Assembly (NCBI RefSeq): GCF_001613465.1
Contig: NZ_BDCK01000001.1
Span: 29,988-93,987, forward strand
DNA: 64,000 nt
Direction of reading: 5' to 3'
Source of the DNA: Nocardia niwae NBRC 108934 = DSM 45340
Lineage (GTDB): Bacteria; Actinomycetota; Actinomycetes; Mycobacteriales; Mycobacteriaceae
A model generated the notes under the pieces. It was not told the origin of the DNA, searched no databases, and saw nothing but the letters and a program-made list of their open reading frames with translations. A program made the position numbers and the translations under genes. Of this stretch, positions 48,261-56,659 are shown in pieces; position 1 is the stretch's first letter, and each line of letters begins with the position of its first letter.

Positions 48261-48401
48261 GTGCAGCCGATCGAACACGTCGAGCACGAGTTCGCGCCGA
48301 CGGGGACGCCCATCGCTGACCTGCTCGACCGTCAGACCGCATCGCGGGCGGAGAACGACGCCGAAGCGTTCGCCGCCGTGTTCACCGCGGACGCCGACTA
48401 G
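48261..48401 (+). pseudogene. Fragment of SgcJ/EcaC (SnoaL-like) protein
   Basis: A 46-codon frame from a GTG. The part PIADLLDRQTASRAENDAEAFAAVFTADAD closely resembles the N-terminal helix of SgcJ/EcaC or SnoaL-like proteins, then meets a stop where the beta-sheet should begin. The 190-bp stretch after thiC also holds, on the minus strand, a short protein-like tail ending at 48216. I read this as decayed gene debris. Confidence 0.45.
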
Positions 48402-48790
48402 GGCGCATCCAGCACGCTCGACGGAACCCCGTAGGGCAGGAACCGCACCCGACGGCGGTCGTCGGTGTTGTCGCGATGGGCGCGTAAGGCCTCGAGTTCG
48501 CTCGGGAAGACCTGTTCGACCCTGGCCTCGCCGCTGTCATCGATGCGGTAGATCGCCCACACCCCGCTGCCGGTCTCACCGGCGGTTTCGCCCTCGGGTT
48601 CCGGTGGACGCGGCCGTTCCGGTTGGACGAACCGACCGAGCAGCGACGCCAGTGAACCGACGCTCGCCTGATCTACGCGATCCAGGTATACGCCGGCTTT
48701 CCCGAGCAGGTCGCGCAGCTCGGTTCCCGCTCCACGCAGTGCGCGTTCGAATTCTTCCGGGTCGATGCCGAAAGGCCCGTTGGTTGGCAT
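48398..48790 (-). CDS. Conserved hypothetical actinobacterial protein
   Basis: 130 residues from the ATG at 48790, with AGGAG nine bases ahead; an ATG at 48874 would add 28 residues. The N-terminal half (IDPEEFERALRGAGTELRDLLGKAGVYLDRV) is helical. A Pro/Glu-rich hinge precedes a small C-terminal domain (VWAIYRIDDSGEARVEQVFPSELEALRAHRDN). No function is recognised; there is no signal peptide. Confidence 0.7.
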   Translation of the reverse strand: MPTNGPFGIDPEEFERALRGAGTELRDLLGKAGVYLDRVDQASVGSLASLLGRFVQPERPRPPEPEGETAGETGSGVWAIYRIDDSGEARVEQVFPSELEALRAHRDNTDDRRRVRFLPYGVPSSVLDAP

Positions 48791-48926
48791 CGCATGTGCT
48801 CCTGGGGACGAGTTGGGCGCTACGTTCTCAGTGTCCTCGCGAAACTCCGACTTCGCCACGTCGACCTCGCCCATCTCGACGCCCTCACGCTCTGCGATGC
48901 GCTTTCCGATCAGAACCGCTCGGCGA

Positions 48927-49334
48927 TCAGTAGGACTGGAGTTCGATCAGCGTGCCCTCCGGGTCACGCAAGTGGGCGGTGCGCAGCCCGGGGCCCCACT
49001 GCGGCCGATCGGCCGGAGCTGCGACAACCGTCGCGCCGTGCTCGGCGCACAGTTTCGCACCCGCGTCGACATCGCGGACCCGGCAGACGAACATGACCGC
49101 GTCCTGCGACGGCGCGGCTCGCTCCGGCAGCGCCGCCATCGCGACGACCTCCGCCATCGCGGAGCGATCGAAGAGCACGAGCGCGCCTTCGTCCCCGACG
49201 TCCCAGTTCGCATAGGGACCCGCAGCGGTTCCCTTGATCAGGGTCGCCCCGATCAGCTCGGGCAGCACGGCCGCGTAGAAGTCGAAGCATTCGGCGAATC
49301 GGGTGACCAGAAGTCTCGGATGAAGTGCGTCCAC
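48927..49334 (-). CDS. VOC (glyoxalase/bleomycin-resistance) family protein
   Basis: 135 residues from the GTG at 49334; the frame is longer but upstream codons look intergenic. The paired beta-alpha-beta-beta-beta modules include LHPRLLVTRFAECFDFYAAVLP at the start and DVDAGAKLCAEHGATVVAAPADRPQWGPGLRTAHLRDPEGTLIELQSY at the end, with the C-terminal Glu ligand in LIELQ. The reaction is unknown. It is divergent from the MarR gene at 49391 with palindromes between, so MarR probably controls it. Confidence 0.83.
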   Translation of the reverse strand: MDALHPRLLVTRFAECFDFYAAVLPELIGATLIKGTAAGPYANWDVGDEGALVLFDRSAMAEVVAMAALPERAAPSQDAVMFVCRVRDVDAGAKLCAEHGATVVAAPADRPQWGPGLRTAHLRDPEGTLIELQSY

Positions 49335-49341
49335 GGCGTCT

Positions 49342-49384
49342 CCAACTAGTTGGTGCGGACCTACTTTAGGTTCACACCTACAAT
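49342..49384. promoter_or_regulatory. MarR operator region between VOC and MarR genes
   Basis: A perfect 12-bp palindrome CCAACTAGTTGG (49342-49353) lies eight bases from the VOC gene start. A second repeat TAGGT-TCAC-ACCTA (49367-49380) overlaps TACAAT (49379-49384), a -10 hexamer six bases before the MarR ATG. This suggests a leaderless MarR mRNA repressed by its own product. Confidence 0.6.
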
Positions 49385-49390
49385 AGTTCG

Positions 49391-49852
49391 ATGGACTCCG
49401 GACGCGCACTGCCACCGAGCCTGCTCGGCCTCGACGTCTACCTCCTGTCCCGAGTGGGCAAGACCGCGCGCGGCCGATTCGCCGACCGGCTGGCCGCCCG
49501 CGGTCTGCGGCTGTGGCACATGGCGATCCTCGCGGCGCTGGCCGATTTCGGCCCGCACGCCCAACGGGATCTCGCCGAGCGCCTGGCCATCCACAACAGC
49601 GACGTCGCCAAGATCGTCGGCGAACTGGAAGCCGCCGGTCAGGTGGAACGCACGCGCGACGACCGCGACCGTCGCCGGATCACCGTGCGCATCACCCGCA
49701 CCGGCCGCACGGCATTGCGTTCCCTCGATCGCGAGGCCGGTCGGGTCGGCAACGAAATCCTCGCCCCATTGACCCCGGCCGAGCGCGATCAACTGCATGC
49801 GATGCTGGAACGCGTCTTCGCGCAAGCGCATTCGGAGTCCGCTATCGAGTGA
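49391..49852 (+). CDS. MarR family transcriptional regulator
   Basis: 153 residues. The winged HTH is [57 protein letters not shown]. Leading and trailing helices form the dimer. It is divergent from the VOC gene. No cysteine sensor is apparent, so it probably responds to a small ligand. Confidence 0.88.
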   Translation: MDSGRALPPSLLGLDVYLLSRVGKTARGRFADRLAARGLRLWHMAILAALADFGPHAQRDLAERLAIHNSDVAKIVGELEAAGQVERTRDDRDRRRITVRITRTGRTALRSLDREAGRVGNEILAPLTPAERDQLHAMLERVFAQAHSESAIE

Positions 49853-49997
49853 TTCGGCGACGACCCGCTGCGGGAGGATCGTCGGCGGCATCGGACGAGT
49901 CAGGACCACCTTCGCTCTGCCGCTCGCACGAGCCGGGTGCGTGTGGTCACCGTCGCACCGCGACCGGCCGTACCGCCGCCCGCGCCGATATGCGAGA

Positions 49998-50555
49998 TCA
50001 GAGCACCGTCTGCTCGATCAGGCGGCGGGCCGCGCGATCGGTGCGCTCGACCTCGCCGGTGATCATCCTGTCCTGCAAAATCCCTCGCAAGCCCGACACA
50101 AGCAAAGTCGCAACGATTTCGGGGGCGTCAATGGACGGAAGGTTGCGCAGCCCGTCGGCCAGCGCCGACACGAAGACGGCGATGGCCGAGGTGGCGTAGT
50201 CGCCGTAGGGGCTGCTCGGAGCACAGGCCGCGCCGAGCACCTGGAGCATCACCCGCACGCTCGTGCGCCCGTCACCCGAGGCGTTGGCGGTCCAGAAATC
50301 CCACAGCCGGTCGCGGAGTTCGGACGCGTCGCCGATGTCGGCGAAGACGGCCGCGATGTCGGGGCGCTGCGTCGCCAGCGCCTGGACCAGCAGCTCTTCC
50401 TTGGTCGTGAAGTAGTAGATGAGCATGCGCGAGCTGGTGCCGAGTTCGGCGGCCAGCGGGCGCAGCGACAGGTCCGCGAGGCCGTGCTCGGCGATGTAAC
50501 GCACGACGCCTGCGAGCAGTTCGGTGCGTTTGACGTGGTCGAGAGGGCGGGCCAT
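49998..50555 (-). CDS. TetR family transcriptional regulator
   Basis: 185 residues from the ATG at 50555 ([25 protein letters not shown]), the usual TetR opening; the ATG at 50588 would run through the operator. The HTH continues as [37 protein letters not shown]-terminal TetR ligand domain follows. It is divergent from the ketoacyl synthase gene. A palindrome within the shared promoter (50563-50580) implies that it represses that gene and itself. Confidence 0.87.
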   Translation of the reverse strand: MARPLDHVKRTELLAGVVRYIAEHGLADLSLRPLAAELGTSSRMLIYYFTTKEELLVQALATQRPDIAAVFADIGDASELRDRLWDFWTANASGDGRTSVRVMLQVLGAACAPSSPYGDYATSAIAVFVSALADGLRNLPSIDAPEIVATLLVSGLRGILQDRMITGEVERTDRAARRLIEQTVL

Positions 50556-50558
50556 GAG

Positions 50559-50597
50559 TTGACTGTAGCGATTGGTACAGGTATTCATGACATCGTG
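50559..50597 (+). promoter_or_regulatory. Leaderless promoter with TetR operator for the ketoacyl synthase gene
   Basis: TTGACT (50559-50564), 17 bp, TATTCA (50582-50587), seven bases, then the GTG start at 50595: transcription would begin at the start codon. The spacer holds CTGTA-N8-TACAG (50563-50580), an 18-bp inverted repeat suited to a TetR dimer. Confidence 0.65.
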
Positions 50598-51839
50598 ACT
50601 GTAACAATCGCTTCAGAAACTCGGGATTCGGTCGTGGTCACCGGGTACGCGGCCACCACGTCGCTGGCCGATGACATGGACACGACCTGGTCCCGGCTGC
50701 TGGCGGGGCACAGCGGCATCGGTCCACTCTCCGACGATTTCGTGGCCGAGTACGACTTGCCGGTCCGCATCGGCGGCAAGTTGCAGTCACAGCCGGGCGC
50801 CGAGCTCACCCGGGTCGAACAACGCAGACACTCCTACGTCGAGCAGATGGCGCTGGTGCTCGGCCGCCGGGTCTGGCGTGCGGCGGGTGCGCCCGAGGTG
50901 GACGGCGACCGGTTGGCGGTGGCCATCGGCACCGGGCTCGGCGGCGGCGACGCGCTGATCTCCGCGGTCGACGCGATGCGCGCGGGCGGTTACCGCAAGG
51001 TGTCGCCGATGTCGGTGCCGATGGTGATGCCGAACGGTCCCGCCGCCACCGTCGGGCTCGAAATCGGCGCGAGAGCGGGTGTCTTCGCTCCGGTCTCGGC
51101 GTGCTCGTCGGGTTCCGAGGCGATCGCGCACGCCTGGCGGCTGATCACCACCGGCGAGGCGGACGTGGTGGTGGCCGGGGGCGTCGAGGGACACATCGAC
51201 GCCGTGCCCATCGCGAGCTTCGCCATGATGCGCGCCATGAGCACCCGCAACGACGACCCGGAACGCGCGTCGCGTCCGTTCGACCGGGACCGCGACGGGT
51301 TCGTCTTCGGCGAGGCCGGCGCGCTGCTGGTGCTGGAATCCGAGCGGCACGCCCGCACGCGGGGCGCCACCGTGCACGGGCGGGTGCTCGGCGCGGGCAT
51401 AACCTCCGACGCGTATCACATCGTCGCCTCCGAACCGGAGGGGATCGGCGCGGCCCGCGCGATGCGCAAGGCCATCGAGACCGCGGGGCTGCGGGCTTCC
51501 GATATCCATCATGTGAACGCGCACGCCACGTCGACCTCCATCGGCGACGCGTCGGAGGCCAACGCGATCGCCTCCGTCGTCCCCGATGCCTCGGTCTACG
51601 CGCCGAAATCCGCACTGGGGCACTCGATCGGGGCGGTCGGCGCGCTGGAATCGCTTGTCACCATGCTCACCCTTCGCGACCAGGTCGTTCCACCCACCCT
51701 GAACCTGGACAACCCGGATCCGGCGATCGATCTGGACATCGTCGCGGGCGCGCCGCGCACTCAGCGCATCGACTTCGCGCTGAACAATTCGTTCGGCTTC
51801 GGTGGGCATAATGTCGCGCTGGCATTCGGCCGGGTCTGA
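50595..51839 (+). CDS. Beta-ketoacyl-ACP synthase II family (KasA/KasB/FabF-like)
   Basis: 414 residues from a GTG that is probably the first transcribed base. The catalytic Cys170 lies in [13 protein letters not shown]. His residues are in [15 protein letters not shown] and [14 protein letters not shown], with the final [10 protein letters not shown] glycine loop. It elongates acyl-ACP with malonyl-ACP. The sequence is close to mycobacterial KasB-type enzymes. It is controlled by a divergent TetR and lacks other FAS II genes nearby, so it may act in a specialised lipid path together with the thioesterase at 51981. Confidence 0.92.
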   Translation: MTVTIASETRDSVVVTGYAATTSLADDMDTTWSRLLAGHSGIGPLSDDFVAEYDLPVRIGGKLQSQPGAELTRVEQRRHSYVEQMALVLGRRVWRAAGAPEVDGDRLAVAIGTGLGGGDALISAVDAMRAGGYRKVSPMSVPMVMPNGPAATVGLEIGARAGVFAPVSACSSGSEAIAHAWRLITTGEADVVVAGGVEGHIDAVPIASFAMMRAMSTRNDDPERASRPFDRDRDGFVFGEAGALLVLESERHARTRGATVHGRVLGAGITSDAYHIVASEPEGIGAARAMRKAIETAGLRASDIHHVNAHATSTSIGDASEANAIASVVPDASVYAPKSALGHSIGAVGALESLVTMLTLRDQVVPPTLNLDNPDPAIDLDIVAGAPRTQRIDFALNNSFGFGGHNVALAFGRV

Positions 51840-51980
51840 TGGCGGGGGCCGCATCCGGCCGGGCTAACGTCGTGAGACAACCGACCACTTGGCCTGAGGA
51901 CGGACCGTGAGCGAGCGAGAGAACCGAGGACACAGCGTGCGGTCGCGCACGACAGAGTCGAGCGCGCACGGACAACAGCC

Positions 51981-52775
51981 GTGAGTGACGCCTTCTACCT
52001 CCCCGACCCCGACCAGCCGGATCGCTTTCTTTCCACCGAGCTGACCCGCGGGCCGTGGTCGCCGGATGCCCAGCACGCGGGACCACCCTCCGCGCTGCTC
52101 GGCCACGTGATCGAGCGGTGCGAGCCGCGTCCGGGGTTCCAGATCGGCCGGGTGGCGGTCGAGATTCTCGGCCCGGTGCCGCTGGAACCGCTGACGGCGG
52201 CGGCGCGCGTCGTCCGTCCCGGCCGCAGCGTCGAGCTGATCGAGGCGACGCTGTCCACCGAGCGCGGACCGGTGATGCGAGCCAACGCCTGGCGGTTCAA
52301 GCTGTCCGAGCCGGAATTGCCGCTGCCGGAACGCTTCTTGCCGACCGGCACCCGCCCCGGCCCGGAGCAGGCGCACGAGCCCGAGCCGTTCCCGTCCACC
52401 CAGCCGATCGGCTTCCACACCGCCATCGATTACCGCTTCCTCAGCGGGTCCTTCACCGAGCCCGGCCCCGCGATCTGCTGGATCCGGATCAAGCACCCGA
52501 TCGTCGCGGGCACCGACCCGAGCCCACTGGAGCGCACCCTCGCGGCCGCGGATTCCGGCAACGGCGTCAGCGCGATCCTGGACTGGTCGAAGTTCCTGTT
52601 CATCAACACCGACCTGACGGTCACTCTGCATCGCCAGCCCGCAGGCGAATGGGTCTGCCTCGACGCCGTCACCTACCCCCAACCCCATGGCATAGGTATG
52701 GCCGAGTCGGCGCTCTACGACGAAAAAGGTCCCTTGGGCCGCAGCACACAAACCCTCTTCCTCGGCACCCGGTAG
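51981..52775 (+). CDS. Thioesterase family protein (TesB/double hotdog-like)
   Basis: 264 residues, GTG start. The double hotdog pattern has an N-terminal GPWSPDAQHAGPPSALLGHVIERCEP and, in the second half, DWSKFLFINTDLTVTLHRQPAGEWVCLDAVTYPQPHGIGMAESALYDEKGPLGRSTQTLF. This is typical of acyl-CoA thioesterases in actinobacteria. It hydrolyses acyl-CoA, chain length unknown. It lies 141 bp after the ketoacyl synthase gene and may belong to the same transcript. Confidence 0.85.
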   Translation: MSDAFYLPDPDQPDRFLSTELTRGPWSPDAQHAGPPSALLGHVIERCEPRPGFQIGRVAVEILGPVPLEPLTAAARVVRPGRSVELIEATLSTERGPVMRANAWRFKLSEPELPLPERFLPTGTRPGPEQAHEPEPFPSTQPIGFHTAIDYRFLSGSFTEPGPAICWIRIKHPIVAGTDPSPLERTLAAADSGNGVSAILDWSKFLFINTDLTVTLHRQPAGEWVCLDAVTYPQPHGIGMAESALYDEKGPLGRSTQTLFLGTR

Positions 52776-52994
52776 CCGAGGCAGACCCACCCGACAATTC
52801 GTCACCGACACGTCGACGGACTGGTCGAAATCCGATGCACGGCCGAGCTTTAACCCAGAGCGCGACTCACCGGAGTGGCGATCCCGACCGCCACGCCGAC
52901 ACCCGACACGATCGCTGTCTCGCCCGCTATCGCCGACGAGCTCATCGCCCTCGTCCACAGGTCGGCGTGCTGACCGCGTGGCAGTGTGGGCACC

Positions 52995-53537
52995 ATGTCT
53001 CGTCGACTTCGAAAGATCGTCGTGCGCTTCGCGATTCCGCCGCGTGGCGCCGTGACCGTTGCCCTGCTCGCCCTCGCCCTGGCCACATCCGGCTGCGGCG
53101 ATGCGGGCACCGTGGACATGAAGGTCGGGGAATGCGGCTATTTCACGCGGGGCCAAGCGAACCGTGCGTGGGACGTACAGCGCCGCAGTTGCGCCGATCC
53201 GGAGGCCGCGCTGGTCGTCGTGCGGGGGGCCTCGAAGGTGGATTGCCCCGACCTCCCGTTCAGCTGGTCCAGCCGGGGCAGCCGCGCGCTCCAGGTGTGC
53301 ACTCACTTGAACGCTCAGGTCGGGGACTGCTTCAACAACCCGGGTAACCAGTATGCGCATCTGCACCGGTTGCGGAAAGTGCCGTGCTCGACGCCGGAGG
53401 CGTACGAGGTGAATACCCGCGTCGAGCGCGCGGATTACGGCGTCTGCCACGCCGCGAACAGCGAATATGGTCAGACCGCCGAGATCGTGCACAAGCAGCC
53501 GCCGGTGTCGTTCTGCCTGCATCGCGTAGGGAGCTGA
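52995..53537 (+). CDS. Putative lipoprotein with paired-cysteine repeats
   Basis: 180 residues from the ATG at 52995 (a GTG at 52986 adds three). A basic N-terminus and hydrophobic stretch precede the lipobox-like ATSGC. The mature part has two similar halves with matching cysteines. Compare MKVGECGYFTRG...VQRRSCADPEAA with NAQVGDCFNNPG...VPCSTPEAYEV, a duplicated domain as in the septum-formation/LppN-like family. It is probably attached outside the membrane. No function is known. Confidence 0.75.
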   Translation: MSRRLRKIVVRFAIPPRGAVTVALLALALATSGCGDAGTVDMKVGECGYFTRGQANRAWDVQRRSCADPEAALVVVRGASKVDCPDLPFSWSSRGSRALQVCTHLNAQVGDCFNNPGNQYAHLHRLRKVPCSTPEAYEVNTRVERADYGVCHAANSEYGQTAEIVHKQPPVSFCLHRVGS

Positions 53538-53584
53538 CGACACTGCCCGCGAAGCGGCACACGTCCGGTGGCGGGCAATCTCGG

Positions 53585-53992
53585 TCAGGGGCGGGTGGAG
53601 ATCTGTTGGACGCCCCAGCCGTTGCCGTCGGGGTCGGTGAAGAAGAAGAATCCGACGTTGTCGAGGGGGTCGGGCATGGGCGTGGGGTTTTCGCCGAGGA
53701 CCTGGATCTCGGTGACCTCGACGCCACGGGAGGTCAGCTCCTGGTGGGCCTGGCGCAGGTCGTTGACCACGAGTTGCAGGCCCTGCTGGGAGCCGGGCGT
53801 CATGTCGGGTACCGCGCCCTTGCCGATCACGATCGAGCATCCCGAGCCCGGCGGTGTGAGTTGCACGATGCGAACGTTGTCATCGATCTCGGTGTCGTGG
53901 TCTACGGCGAAGCCCAGCTGTTCGGCGTAGAAGCGCTTGGCGCGTTCGATATCCGATACGGGCACGATCACGACCTCGAGCGTCCAGTTCAC
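53585..53992 (-). CDS. VOC family protein (glyoxalase-like)
   Basis: 135 residues from the GTG at 53992, with AAAGGA six bases ahead; the upstream part of the frame overlaps the TetR end and is rejected. Two beta-alpha-beta-beta-beta repeats are visible: WTLEVVIVPVSDIERAKRFYAEQLGF and FFFFTDPDGNGWGVQQI. The metal-binding pattern is that of lyase or dioxygenase-like VOC proteins, but the substrate is unknown. It lies downstream of the TetR gene on the same strand, probably as an operon. Confidence 0.87.
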   Translation of the reverse strand: MNWTLEVVIVPVSDIERAKRFYAEQLGFAVDHDTEIDDNVRIVQLTPPGSGCSIVIGKGAVPDMTPGSQQGLQLVVNDLRQAHQELTSRGVEVTEIQVLGENPTPMPDPLDNVGFFFFTDPDGNGWGVQQISTRP

Positions 53993-54056
53993 GGCGCATC
54001 CTTTCGGGACGGACAACGGTATTCGTACCAGTGCGGACCGGTGTTCGCGGCAGAAT

Positions 54057-54701
54057 TCATCGCCGAATCCAGCGCCAGCCGAATTCGTCCGGCGCGGGTG
54101 GCGGGCCGGGGAGTTCACCCTCCGCGTTCAACCCGGCCAGCAGCATGGCGAGTACCCGGCGGCGCAACTGGACGGTGCGCTCCTGACTCGGCAGCGTGAT
54201 GGCCGCGCAGGACTCCAAGATCAGGACGAGGTCCTGGGGTGTGACGTCCGGGCGCAGCTTGCCGGTGGCGTGTGCGCGGCGCACGAGCTCCTCGGTCGCT
54301 TCGCCGGAGCGGATGACGTCGGGCAGGATCGACTCGTCGGGGGTGAAGGTGCCCGCGAGATGCACGGCGAGTGAGTGCACGTCGGCGTCCACCACCCGCT
54401 CCAGGAAGCCGACCAGAGCGCGCCAGCCGTCCGGCTCCTCCAGTGCCGCTTCGGCTTCCGCGTTGTACCGGCGCAGACCCTCGTGGCAGAGCGTGCGCAG
54501 CAGCACTTCCTTGCTCGGGTAGCGCCGGTAGAGCGCGCTGATCCCGACGCCGGCGCGTTCCGCGACGGCGGAGATGGGGGCTGTGGCGTCGGCGAGGAAC
54601 ACCGCGCGGGCGGCTTCCAGGATCAACCCGTCGTTGCGGGCGGCCTGCGCCTTGCGGCCGGGTAGGCCCTTCTGAGCTGGGGTATCGGAGGTTTTCGGCA
54701 T
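54057..54701 (-). CDS. TetR family transcriptional regulator
   Basis: 214 residues. The HTH is LILEAARAVFLADATAPISAVAERAGVGISALYRRYPSKEVLLRTL, followed by a ligand domain with AVHLAGTFTPDESILPDVIRS. It is divergent from the epoxide hydrolase, with two matching 18-bp operators between them, so it most likely represses that gene and itself. Confidence 0.88.
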   Translation of the reverse strand: MPKTSDTPAQKGLPGRKAQAARNDGLILEAARAVFLADATAPISAVAERAGVGISALYRRYPSKEVLLRTLCHEGLRRYNAEAEAALEEPDGWRALVGFLERVVDADVHSLAVHLAGTFTPDESILPDVIRSGEATEELVRRAHATGKLRPDVTPQDLVLILESCAAITLPSQERTVQLRRRVLAMLLAGLNAEGELPGPPPAPDEFGWRWIRR

Positions 54702-54719
54702 GACTCCAGGATAGCACTT

Positions 54720-54771
54720 GAACGGAATGATCCGTTCTGTTACGGTTCAATCAGAACAGAGCATTCCGTTT
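54720..54771. promoter_or_regulatory. Two TetR operators between divergent genes
   Basis: GAACGGA-ATGA-TCCGTTC (54720-54737) is a perfect 7-4-7 palindrome. GAACAGA-GCAT-TCCGTTT (54754-54771) repeats the design with two changes. Centres are 34 bp apart, about three helical turns. The second site ends four bases before the AAAAGGAG of the epoxide hydrolase. Confidence 0.75.
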
Positions 54772-54786
54772 CAAAAGGAGCAGGAC

Positions 54787-55869
54787 ATGACCGCCATCAC
54801 CCCCTTCCGCATCGACATCGACCAGGCCGAACTGGACGACCTGCGCGACCGCCTGGCCCGCACCCGCTGGGCCGAGCAGATCCCCGGCTCGGGCGACACC
54901 TACGGGGTGAGCGTCGATCGGGTGCGCCACCTGGTCGGGTACTGGCGGGACGGGTTCGACTGGCGCGGAGTCGAGCGGGCATTGAACGCCTACCCGCAGT
55001 TCACCACCGAGATCGACGGCCAGAACATCCACTTCCTGCACGTGAAATCCGCCCAGGACAACGCGTTCCCGCTGATCCTCACGCACGGCTGGCCGGGCAC
55101 CTTCGTCGAATTCGTCGGCATCATCGAGCCGCTCACCGCCGCCGGGTTCGATCTGGTGATCCCCTCGGTGCCCGGCTACGGATTCTCCGGCCCGACCACC
55201 GAGGCGGGCTGGAACGACGCCCGGATCGCCCGCGCCTGGGCGGAGCTGATGCGGCGGCTCGGCTACACCCGCTACGGCGCGGTGGGTAACGACGGCGGAT
55301 CACAGATCTCCCCGGAACTCGGGCGGGTCGCGCCGGAGCAGGTGGCCGGCGTGCACGTCACACAGGTGTACTCGTTCCCCTCGGGCGATCCGGCGGAGCT
55401 GGCCGATCTCGACGAGGACGAGCAGCGGTCGCTGGCCACCCTGGACTGGTTCGTGAAGAACAAGATGGGCTTCAACGTGCTGCAATCGCAGCAGCCGCAG
55501 ACGCTGGCGCACGCGATCACGGATTCGCCCGCCGGACTGGTCGGCTGGAACGGCCAGCTGCTCGGCCCGGACCTGGACGACGACTTCGTGCTGACCAACA
55601 TCGCGATCCACTGGCTCACCGGCACCGCTGGTTCGGCGATCCGGCATTACTTCGAGAAGGACAAGGCCGAGCACTCCACCACGCCGAGTACGGTTCCGCT
55701 CGCGCTGTGCGGCTCCACCGGCGATTTCCACGGCATCCGCCGCTTCGCCGAGCGCGACCACAACATCGTGTCGTGGCGCACGCACGAGGTGTTCACCCAC
55801 TACCTGCACCACGTGGCGCCCGCGCTCATGGCGGAGGAGATCACGGAGTTCTTCGCGCCGCTGCGCTGA
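54787..55869 (+). CDS. Epoxide hydrolase family protein
   Basis: 360 residues from the ATG at 54787 with AAAAGGAG ahead. The N-terminal EHN lid domain is PFRIDIDQAELDDLRDRLARTRWAEQ. The alpha/beta hydrolase core has the oxyanion motif HGWPGTF near residue 100, nucleophile Asp169 in VGNDGGSQI and a late His in EVFTHYLHH. It opens epoxides to diols and is soluble. It is regulated by the divergent TetR through the twin operators at 54720-54771, which suggests an inducible detoxification role. Confidence 0.9.
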   Translation: MTAITPFRIDIDQAELDDLRDRLARTRWAEQIPGSGDTYGVSVDRVRHLVGYWRDGFDWRGVERALNAYPQFTTEIDGQNIHFLHVKSAQDNAFPLILTHGWPGTFVEFVGIIEPLTAAGFDLVIPSVPGYGFSGPTTEAGWNDARIARAWAELMRRLGYTRYGAVGNDGGSQISPELGRVAPEQVAGVHVTQVYSFPSGDPAELADLDEDEQRSLATLDWFVKNKMGFNVLQSQQPQTLAHAITDSPAGLVGWNGQLLGPDLDDDFVLTNIAIHWLTGTAGSAIRHYFEKDKAEHSTTPSTVPLALCGSTGDFHGIRRFAERDHNIVSWRTHEVFTHYLHHVAPALMAEEITEFFAPLR

Positions 55870-55886
55870 GACAGTCTCTTATGGCG

Positions 55887-55915
55887 ACGAGACTCACGGC
55901 CATGGATCGTCTCGT
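55887..55915. terminator. Inverted repeat after the epoxide hydrolase gene
   Basis: ACGAGAC (55887-55893) and GTCTCGT (55909-55915), a perfect 7-bp stem with a 15-base loop, 18 bp past the stop codon. It is a weak terminator or, less likely, an operator for the next gene at 55975. Confidence 0.35.
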
Positions 55916-55974
55916 TCACCGCTGATGTACTGGATTCAGCAACAGCACAACAGCTTTCGAACAAGGAGAGAACC

Positions 55975-56598
55975 ATGAAGATCGCAGTCTTCGGAGCCAC
56001 CGGTACCGTCGGTCGTCTCGTCGTCGAGCGGGCGCTGCGGGAGGGGCACGAGGTGACCGCCTTCACCCGCAGCGCCGCGGGCGTCCCGCAGCGGCACGAG
56101 CGGCTGCGGGTCGTGGAAGGCGATGTGCTGGACACGACTTCGGTGCAGCGAGCGGTGGAGGGGCAGGACGCGGTGCTGATCTCGCTCGGCAACGGCCGCA
56201 AGGGCGTGGTCCGCGCAGGCGGCACCAGGGCGATCATCGCCGCGATGCAACGCACGGGCGTCGCGCGGCTGATCTGCCAGACGACGCTCGGCGTGGGCGA
56301 CAGCCGGGGCAATCTGAACTTCCTGTGGAAGTACGTGATGTTCGGGCTGCTGCTGCGCCCGGCCTACGCCGACCACGTCCAGCAGGAGGAGTACGTCCTG
56401 GCCAGCGACCTGGACTGGACGATCGTGCGGCCGAGCGCCTTCACCGACGGACCGGCCACCGGCAGCTACCGGCGCGGGTTCCCGGCGGGCGAGCGCGGCC
56501 TCACCCTGAAGATCGCCCGCGCCGACATCGCCGATTTCATGATCGAGCAGCTGACCGACACGACCTACCTCCGCCAGGCGCCCGGCATCTCGAACTGA
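55975..56598 (+). CDS. NAD(P)H-binding (NmrA-like/SDR-a) oxidoreductase family protein
   Basis: 207 residues with AAGGAGAG ahead of the ATG. The Rossmann motif is KIAVFGATGTVGRLVVERALREGHEV at the start, then LRVVEGDVLDTTSVQRAVEGQDAVLISLG. This small atypical SDR type (NmrA-like/biliverdin-reductase-B-like) lacks a clear YxxxK catalytic pair. It could be a reductase or a redox sensor. It follows the epoxide hydrolase but is separated by a hairpin. Confidence 0.83.
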   Translation: MKIAVFGATGTVGRLVVERALREGHEVTAFTRSAAGVPQRHERLRVVEGDVLDTTSVQRAVEGQDAVLISLGNGRKGVVRAGGTRAIIAAMQRTGVARLICQTTLGVGDSRGNLNFLWKYVMFGLLLRPAYADHVQQEEYVLASDLDWTIVRPSAFTDGPATGSYRRGFPAGERGLTLKIARADIADFMIEQLTDTTYLRQAPGISN

Positions 56599-56659
56599 GC
56601 GCGCCATGCGGCGGAACGCGAGCGGCTCACCCGCGAGCCCGGAGCGTGCCGCTGTGGTC

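Noticed and set aside
50568..50611. Longer inverted repeat GCGATTG (50568-50574) / CAATCGC (50605-50611)
   Set aside because: The arms are 30 bp apart and one lies inside the coding region. The tighter CTGTA-N8-TACAG inside the promoter spacer explains TetR control better.
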